Shown: in pieces, positions 58,624-64,000 of the stretch
Position numbering within the stretch: position 1 is the first letter of the stretch
How the letters are laid out: every line of letters starts with the position of its first letter
Assembly: GCF_902499075.1 (NCBI RefSeq)
Contig: NZ_CABVPP010000006.1
Coordinates: 121,844-185,843 of the forward strand
From: Burkholderia pseudomultivorans
GTDB taxonomy: Bacteria > Pseudomonadota > Gammaproteobacteria > Burkholderiales > Burkholderiaceae
DNA: 64,000 nucleotides
Reading direction: 5' to 3'
Program-made: the position numbers and the translations under genes
The notes under the pieces: generated by a model
Told to the model about the DNA's origin: nothing
Seen by the model: only the letters and a program-made list of their open reading frames with translations
Databases searched by the model: none

Positions 58624-61600
58624 CTAATTCGGCAGCCGTTCGTTCAGGACCTCGTCCCCGTCCTTGGTCTCCACGGCCACTTCTGCATACGCCCCACTGA
58701 ATTCGATGACGCTCAGATCGAGCGAAACGCGAATGTCCTGATCCTGATCCAGGACCTCGGTGTTCAGTTTCGCAAATGCCGATGCGCCACCTGCCGCCAG
58801 TCCTGAAGGCCGAGCCGAGCCTCCTGCGCGCTCGACCAACAGTGTCGCCCCGCCTTTCTTGTTCTTGCCGTAGATTCGCGCAACCCAGTCCAGTTGCGCC
58901 CGTAATCCCACCGGAATGCGCAAGCGCAAATATACCTCTCTGTAATCCATCGGGTTGCGGCTGTTGCTGCTAGGCATCGGCAATCCCCCCATCATGCCGG
59001 CTCCCATGCTGCGGCCCGCGACATCCCAAAAGCCGTCCTTATAGCTGAAATCAACGCTGATTCCCAGCAGTAGTTTGTTCGATTCCTCTTGCTCGCGAGC
59101 CAAGCTCCCCCACTTGTTACTGGCTCGTCCCCAGATCGTGCGCGCTGCCCATTCTTCGGCGGGCCGACTCTGCAGAAGTTGGGCAAAGTAACCCGCGATC
59201 ATGCCGGCAGCGACCAGCACCAGCCCCCATCCGGTCCAGGAAAGTCCGAATCCGCTAGCGGTAACAATGCCGATAGTTTCGAGGAAACCCGCCGCGGCGG
59301 CCACGGTCGCCGCGCCAAAGAATACCGTTTGGATGGCGTAGGCTGACAAGGCACCCGGGTTATCTCGCCCCCATCGCGAGACAGTTTTCATGATCGCCGT
59401 CGCGGTATCAAAACCGGCCGCGATCGTAGCGACCACGCCGAGCATGACCTTCGTACCCAGCGCAGCGCCCGCCGCCTCCCATTTCTTCGCAGCGGCCTGA
59501 CCGATTTCCAGCAATGCGGCAGCGCAGCCCAGCGACGCCGACCCGATGCCGAGAACGCCGTCCAGTCGCTCGTCGTCATTGCCGTACTTGTACTTGTCGA
59601 TCGCATCCTGCAGGCTCAAAATCTGCAGCCATCCGCCTGCCGCCGACAGCACCGTGCCTCCCTCGCGCAGCAATTCACCGACCTTGCGTGCAAACTTCCT
59701 CAGTTCTCCCATGTCGGCGGGCAACTGCGCAACAACGGTGGTGGTTGCTGTGACACCGACCCGTTCGAAAACGAATACCTCCATCGTCCCGCTTTTACCC
59801 GACACGTCAAACGCACCGCCACCGCTCCGGGAAACGCTGACGGTACGCGTGTCACCGACCTTCGACGTCGATCTGCCACCGTCGTTGCTGCTCTTCGCGC
59901 TCGCAACTTCGCGCCAGTAAAACTTCGCCTGCCTGTACGACGCCTTGACCCGCGTGACGCGGATGCCATTCTTGCCGACACTGGTGACGCCGATTCTTGC
60001 TATCGCCAATTCGACTTTCTGGATTAGCACCGGAGACGGCGGATTTTTTAGGCGGCGCAAGGCGAGACAGGAAGCGCTCAACAACGACACCAGGCTGAAA
60101 CTCCACAGCGAAGCCAGCGCCCTCAATTGCGGCAGATTGCGCGCGAGTGCCCCGACCAGTTCACCGCCCTTGTGCTTGCTCTCGAGTTCCTCGATCACAT
60201 CGAACAGCGCCTTGGATTCGTCAATCGTCTTGGATCGCTGATCCTTATCCTTGAACCAGGTAAAGAAATCCTGCTGGTTGCCGAGCATTGCGCGGATGAG
60301 CAGATTGTTCTTGTCGCCCGGGTTGTCCTGCATGAAATCTGCGAACCACTGCAGACCAGCATCGGTAATGTGGCCGCCATGGCACACCATGCACACCAGT
60401 ACTGCGTAGTAGACGCCGTCCTGTCGCGTCGTATCGTCGCAATCGTGTTCGGTCACCAGCTTGCGTGCCGGACTTTTCAACCACGCGCCATAATCCGGCT
60501 CGATAGTCGCAAGCAATCGGCTATCGTCATTGCATGCGGATTGGTACTGGTCCAGGAAATTCTGATAATTGTTGCCCAGCTTCTTCTTGATCTGCTCCGC
60601 CGGCAGTTCGTCCTCCGGTATCGCAACAATACCCATCGACGGATTCGTATAGGTTCCAGCGAACATTCCCGTCCCGGATATCGTCTGCGGCATGAAGGTT
60701 GCGCCTGGCGGGAGATTCCCGCTCGCCTTCATCGCGTCGAACTGGTCCCTGGCCATATACGTATTCGGATCACCCGACATCCCGGACAGATTGCCGATGT
60801 GGCTGTATTGCTGCTGCAGCGTGTCGACCAATCCCTTGATGCACATTGCCGACTGCAGCTTCCAGTAGCCGTTGCCTTTGAGCATCGTCTTCGCCTTCTT
60901 CGGCACGGTGATACGGAAGTTCGCAGCCTCATGCGTTACGCCGACTGCGTCCGGTACGCTGACGATCATCGCCTTGCCGATATCGAATGTCTGGCTCCTC
61001 TTGACGATCTCGACAGCCTGGTCGTAAATATCCTTCGCCGTTTCGCGACGTCCGCCTTTCGGATCGATCCGTGCCGGCTTCCTCAATGGAAACGCATTGT
61101 CGTCTCCGTACAGCGCAGCCGATGCCACCGCATAGTTCGCGGTGTACTCCTCGACGATTTTCCCAATTTCGCCCTCCGTCAGTGGAGCGGAACGCTCGCA
61201 TTGTGCATGCGGCGCATCAATGCACACCATGCGCTGCCTCCGCAACGCTTCGTTCTTGGGATTCCCGTATGCGTTACGAACCTTCTCGCTCCATGGCGTA
61301 TCGCTGAATCCGATCCATACACGCTGCGTCTCCGCCGCATTCGGGATGACGAACAGCATCGCAGCCGCATAGCCGGCGGTGCGTTGACAGACGAACGCGG
61401 GAGCCTTGCCGGGCAATGGTAGTTCGCCGAGCGAATAGGGCGTCATATATCCACCGCTGTCAACCTGAAATGCTTGCCATCCCTTCTGCTCCTTTAGCTC
61501 GGGCGTGTGCGGCCGCTCGTAATACGCGTAGACATAACCACCGCGCAAGGTTCGCATCGTGTAGCCGAAGTAACTCAATCCGACGTCGGCGACCCCGGAC

Positions 61601-61776
61601 TTCAGCTTCGCGATCGCGGCCTTTTTTGCGTCGGCGTACTTTTTCTCGGCCAGCGCTGGTCTGACCAGCAAAACCGGCAATCCGGCCTTCACGCATGACG
61701 GGCAACCGCCCGCGGAGCAGTGCGGCGCGCCAGCGGCCGCCGCATTCGCATTCTGCGCATATTTGCCATCTGCCAT
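58624..61776 (-). CDS. Type VI secretion effector, BTH_I2691 family (VasX-like)
   Basis: A 1050-aa protein. The N-terminal region resembles the VasX N-domain: PHCSAGGCPSCVKAGLPVLLVRPALA, YFGYTMRTLRGGYVYAYYE and FVCQRTAGYAAAMLFVIPN. A middle region without recognised motifs follows, and the C-terminal part has hydrophobic membrane-capable stretches at about 800-920 (GTKVMLGVVATIAAGFDTATAIM, FFGAATVAAAAGFLETIGIV, SWTGWGLVLVAAGMIAGYFA). VasX-type proteins are pore-forming antibacterial (and anti-eukaryotic) toxins delivered by VgrG. AGGAA lies nine bases before the ATG at 61776. Upstream are its DUF4123 adaptor and VgrG; downstream is the likely immunity gene. Confidence 0.82.
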   Translation of the reverse strand: MADGKYAQNANAAAAGAPHCSAGGCPSCVKAGLPVLLVRPALAEKKYADAKKAAIAKLKSGVADVGLSYFGYTMRTLRGGYVYAYYERPHTPELKEQKGWQAFQVDSGGYMTPYSLGELPLPGKAPAFVCQRTAGYAAAMLFVIPNAAETQRVWIGFSDTPWSEKVRNAYGNPKNEALRRQRMVCIDAPHAQCERSAPLTEGEIGKIVEEYTANYAVASAALYGDDNAFPLRKPARIDPKGGRRETAKDIYDQAVEIVKRSQTFDIGKAMIVSVPDAVGVTHEAANFRITVPKKAKTMLKGNGYWKLQSAMCIKGLVDTLQQQYSHIGNLSGMSGDPNTYMARDQFDAMKASGNLPPGATFMPQTISGTGMFAGTYTNPSMGIVAIPEDELPAEQIKKKLGNNYQNFLDQYQSACNDDSRLLATIEPDYGAWLKSPARKLVTEHDCDDTTRQDGVYYAVLVCMVCHGGHITDAGLQWFADFMQDNPGDKNNLLIRAMLGNQQDFFTWFKDKDQRSKTIDESKALFDVIEELESKHKGGELVGALARNLPQLRALASLWSFSLVSLLSASCLALRRLKNPPSPVLIQKVELAIARIGVTSVGKNGIRVTRVKASYRQAKFYWREVASAKSSNDGGRSTSKVGDTRTVSVSRSGGGAFDVSGKSGTMEVFVFERVGVTATTTVVAQLPADMGELRKFARKVGELLREGGTVLSAAGGWLQILSLQDAIDKYKYGNDDERLDGVLGIGSASLGCAAALLEIGQAAAKKWEAAGAALGTKVMLGVVATIAAGFDTATAIMKTVSRWGRDNPGALSAYAIQTVFFGAATVAAAAGFLETIGIVTASGFGLSWTGWGLVLVAAGMIAGYFAQLLQSRPAEEWAARTIWGRASNKWGSLAREQEESNKLLLGISVDFSYKDGFWDVAGRSMGAGMMGGLPMPSSNSRNPMDYREVYLRLRIPVGLRAQLDWVARIYGKNKKGGATLLVERAGGSARPSGLAAGGASAFAKLNTEVLDQDQDIRVSLDLSVIEFSGAYAEVAVETKDGDEVLNERLPN

Positions 61777-61792
61777 GATTCGATTTCCTTTG

Positions 61793-62743
61793 CTACCGGC
61801 ACACAATCGCGACGGACGAGTCGCGCGACGCTTTGTGCTCCAGTTCGAGACGCATCGCGTCCCACATGTCATCTCCGACCGCGCCGAGTCGCTCGCTCAA
61901 GCTCGCCCGATCGCTCAATGCCGACTTCACCAGTTCGATCACATGCGCGTGCTTGCATAGCGCCGGATGAATCTGCAGCACATACGCACCCAGCAGCACG
62001 ATGTCGGCTCCCCGTGTCAACCCAAGCGCCTGCGCATCGGCAACCGCAGCATCCGCGCGATTCAGGTAATCGTCGGGCAATTCGCGCTCGAATACACACC
62101 AGCCTCTGAGCAGGTCCTGCACCGTCGCGCATCGATCCACACGGTCCCATTGAGCGCCATCGAGAGCGAAAAACGTGGAGCGCGACGCACGTGTGTCGAA
62201 ACGAGTCGGTGGTGTCCGCTCGACGAGTGCCGTCCTTCGGTCGAGCACATGCCATGCTGCGACCGGGCCGAGCAAGTCACTGCGCTGTCGATCGTTCAAC
62301 ACCGGCCAGATCCATTCGAATACGCGACGATCGGCCCACCGGACGTACTTTGGGCCAACCTGGGGGCGCGGCGAAATCATCACGCGGGCCAGATGCACCG
62401 CGACGATTTCCGGCGGCAGTCTCGATATCAGCCAGCCGCCCACCGTGAAACCGCGTACCACTTCGTCATGCGGATCACGTTGTTCGTCGCACGCCGCCCG
62501 AATCGATGCGCCGATCAACTCGATATCGTCATGATCGAAACAGATCAGCCGTGGGCGCTGATGCTCGAGAAGCGACGCACTGGCCACTGGAATCGGCACG
62601 ACCTCGCGCTCCGCAAGCATCGGCAAATGCCCATCAAGCGGCTCCCGCAAATACGGATCGACAAGCAGGTATCCGCTCAGCGAGTCCTCGTTGCGCAACG
62701 ACGCCTGTAGCTGCAACGTCATCGGTTCGATCGGTATACTCAC
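61793..62743 (-). CDS. DUF4123 domain protein, type VI effector adaptor/chaperone
   Basis: A 316-aa protein with the DUF4123 (TEC/Tap-1) layout: SGYLLVDPYLREPL near residue 25, then DIELIGASIRAACDEQRD, GGWLISRLPPEIVAVHLARVM and KYVRWADRRVFEWIWPVLNDRQRSDLLGP, where the paired aromatic/arginine stretch is characteristic. DUF4123 proteins load a specific effector onto its VgrG. The GTG at 62743 follows AGAGGAGA; an internal ATG at 62722 is the alternative. It starts 14 bases after the VgrG stop and ends 16 bases before the effector. Confidence 0.8.
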   Translation of the reverse strand: MSIPIEPMTLQLQASLRNEDSLSGYLLVDPYLREPLDGHLPMLAEREVVPIPVASASLLEHQRPRLICFDHDDIELIGASIRAACDEQRDPHDEVVRGFTVGGWLISRLPPEIVAVHLARVMISPRPQVGPKYVRWADRRVFEWIWPVLNDRQRSDLLGPVAAWHVLDRRTALVERTPPTRFDTRASRSTFFALDGAQWDRVDRCATVQDLLRGWCVFERELPDDYLNRADAAVADAQALGLTRGADIVLLGAYVLQIHPALCKHAHVIELVKSALSDRASLSERLGAVGDDMWDAMRLELEHKASRDSSVAIVCR

Positions 62744-62757
62744 GTCTCCTCTCTCTG

Positions 62758-63963
62758 TCACAACGTGGCGGCACCACGGCCTACCGCATCGCCGTCCTTG
62801 GTCGGACAGGCCTTTACCTGACTTTGCGAGACCTGCGGATTCATATCTGCGCTGCGCGGGCCGGTCAGCACGTGGTTGGCCGCATGAAACTTCACGGTGC
62901 CAGGCGCTCCGATCTCGATCCCACCGCCTTCCATCTTCAGATAGGCTTTGGCTGCTGTAAGCAATACCTTGACGGACGCCTGCGCAGTCACGCTGGCCGT
63001 CGAACTTGCCACGCTGACGCCTTGCTGGGCAACGGCTCCGAGATTGCCGCCACGTTGGGCTTGCAGCCCGATAGATCCGCACGCCGCATGCAACGCGATA
63101 CCCGACACGGCAACCGGCCGACGATCGGCTTTCTTGCCGTCCGTGTACAACCGGATTCCCTGGCTCGCGACAATGCTCGTTTTGTTCTTCGACGTCCATT
63201 GCAAATCCTGCCCTGCGGCCAGTACCGTCTCGGTACCCGACACCCAGACATGGCTCTTCGCCGATGCAGCGACCACACCATCCTGGCCATAGGCCACGAG
63301 ATGCGGGCGGCTCCACGCGGTTGCACTGCCTCCGCCGCCAGTCGCTTGATTGGACGTCGATCCAGCTTTTGTGGCACTGATTGCCTGCTTGCCGTCACGC
63401 AGCCCGGCAACGGCCGCCAGCGTGGACGACGACGCTTCTTCATCCGTTCGTTCCGGCAACGAGGCATCCGGCTGCACAGCGGACGACTGCGATGTGCCGG
63501 GCTCTGCACCCTGCGTATTCGCCGCCTGCGCCAACCTGTCGAGTAGATCGTGGCTGTGGCCGAGGACCTGGGCCGCTCCGGATGCGTCCATCTGGGTTAC
63601 ACCGGCCGCTGCGCTGAGCAGAACACCGGAGCCGCCGCGCACCGCGCACGATGCTTCGGTATTCAGGTCTGCACCATAACCGCGATCGGCCTGCCGAACG
63701 TTGTCCTTCATCGACTTCAGGTGACCAAGCATCAATCCACTACAGTTGTCAGTCGTGTAGAGGTGAACGCTCGACTGCCCCGCCGTGTCGTCCATCATGA
63801 AGTGACGATAGCCACCCGTGCCCTGCTGGCTCAGCCCCAGATCCTGGGTCTTGAATCCGGTCAGCGTGGCTGCATGTCCGTTGCCCGCAAACCACGCAGC
63901 CGCATTGCCGGTGCTGCCGCTAGCAGGCTGTTGAAAAGCGCCTCGTTTTGACGGCCGGGGCAC
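62758..63963 (-). pseudogene. vgrG: VgrG C-terminal remnant (T6SS spike protein), broken at its 5' side
   Basis: About 390 residues match the C-terminal part of Burkholderia VgrG proteins: ASGSTGNAAAWFAGNGHAATL, LTGFKTQDLGLSQQGTGGY, LMLGHLKSMKDNVRQADRGYGADL, and then a DUF2345 domain (VVAASAKSHVWVSGTETVLA, LKMEGGGIEIGAPGTVKFHA). The gp27/gp5 part is missing. Upstream of the QQPASG point (about 63930) the sequence changes to MPRPSKRGA, which is not VgrG-like, and an in-frame TAA stands one codon (ACA) before the GTG at 63963. The change coincides with an IS-like end, so the gene looks interrupted by an insertion. Confidence 0.7.
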
Positions 63964-64000
63964 TGTTTAAAAGGGTTTCGTATGCGATTGGCTGCCGAGT
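63920..64000 (-). mobile_element. Probable end of an insertion sequence with transposase C-terminus
   Basis: GGCTGTTGAAAAGC at 63927-63940 looks like an IS terminal inverted repeat (the GGCTGTTGA start occurs in several IS families, from memory). On the minus strand an open frame from the window edge reads TRQPIAYETLLNSAPAVK, then TRRFSTAC, and stops at 63920, as a transposase tail running into its own terminal repeat would. VgrG homology resumes directly on the left. The element extends beyond the window, so family and target duplication cannot be read. Confidence 0.45.

Noticed and set aside
1-64000. Search for tRNA, rRNA and CRISPR arrays.
   Set aside because: No cloverleaf-like gene, rRNA stretch or regularly spaced repeats were seen by eye; a covariance search was not possible.

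Overview
The window looks like a chromosomal segment of a Burkholderia, most likely of the cepacia complex. The base composition is high in G+C with strong third-position GC. It carries a DUF4148 small secreted protein, a BTH_I2691-family type VI effector and a nitrate reductase fused to a CysJ-like flavoprotein, all of which I associate with this group. No rRNA, tRNA or CRISPR array was seen. All assignments come from reading the sequence; no database search was run.

Layout. (1) 148-10650, minus strand: a near-continuous catabolic cluster. It holds a luciferase-like oxidoreductase, an HsaA-like oxygenase, a KstD-like flavoprotein, a flavin reductase, an 86-aa unknown, a KshB-like reductase, a FadD3-like CoA ligase and an SDR, followed by a GntR/UTRA regulator with a 12-bp inverted repeat at its start, a TauE/SafE exporter and a DUF1634 protein. 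The set resembles steroid or hydroaromatic ring degradation but lacks a visible ring-hydroxylating oxygenase or ring-cleavage dioxygenase. (2) 10910-20181: a VOC protein, a LysR/MFS divergent pair, a lipoprotein, a lone tyrosine recombinase, a Tat-exported purple acid phosphatase, an AhpD-like protein without cysteines, an XRE regulator and small proteins. (3) 20240-23238: a PotD-like binding protein overlapping a membrane diguanylate cyclase, the gene arrangement of NspS/MbaA. (4) 23499-31487: a sugar-acid operon (aldehyde dehydrogenase, DapA-family dehydratase, GarD/UxaA-family dehydratase, MFS transporter) with a 22-bp perfect palindrome and a divergent FCD-type GntR, then a MocR regulator. 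(5) 32129-36000: mprF-acvB, a lysyl-phosphatidylglycerol operon. (6) 36390-38620: a LysR, a GlcG/HbpS-like protein and an SDR.

(7) 38715-50426: assimilatory nitrate module. narK, nirB, nirD and a nasA-cysJ fusion form a minus-strand operon. Its upstream region holds two NtrC-type sites 21 bp apart, a sigma-54 promoter, a 5'-terminal hexaloop hairpin of the ANTAR type and an intrinsic terminator just before narK. The divergent genes are cobA (siroheme for NirB), nasT (ANTAR regulator) and nasS (nitrate sensor). Together they make a closed nitrogen- and nitrate-controlled circuit.

(8) 50578-57589: a uracil-DNA glycosylase-family protein, an AraC regulator, an FAH-family hydrolase, a Bcr/CflA-type MFS pump, an HtrA-like protease, a GNAT protein and a hexapeptide acetyltransferase. 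Upstream of the pump lies a compact unit of promoter, 19-codon arginine-rich leader ORF and strong terminator, which I read as a transcription attenuator. This is the most novel-looking item in the window.

(9) 57739-64000: a type VI secretion cargo island with a DUF6708 putative immunity protein, a VasX-like BTH_I2691-family effector, a DUF4123 adaptor and the C-terminal part of a VgrG. The VgrG frame breaks at about 63930, next to what looks like the end of an insertion sequence running off the window. By eye this island is less GC-rich than the rest.
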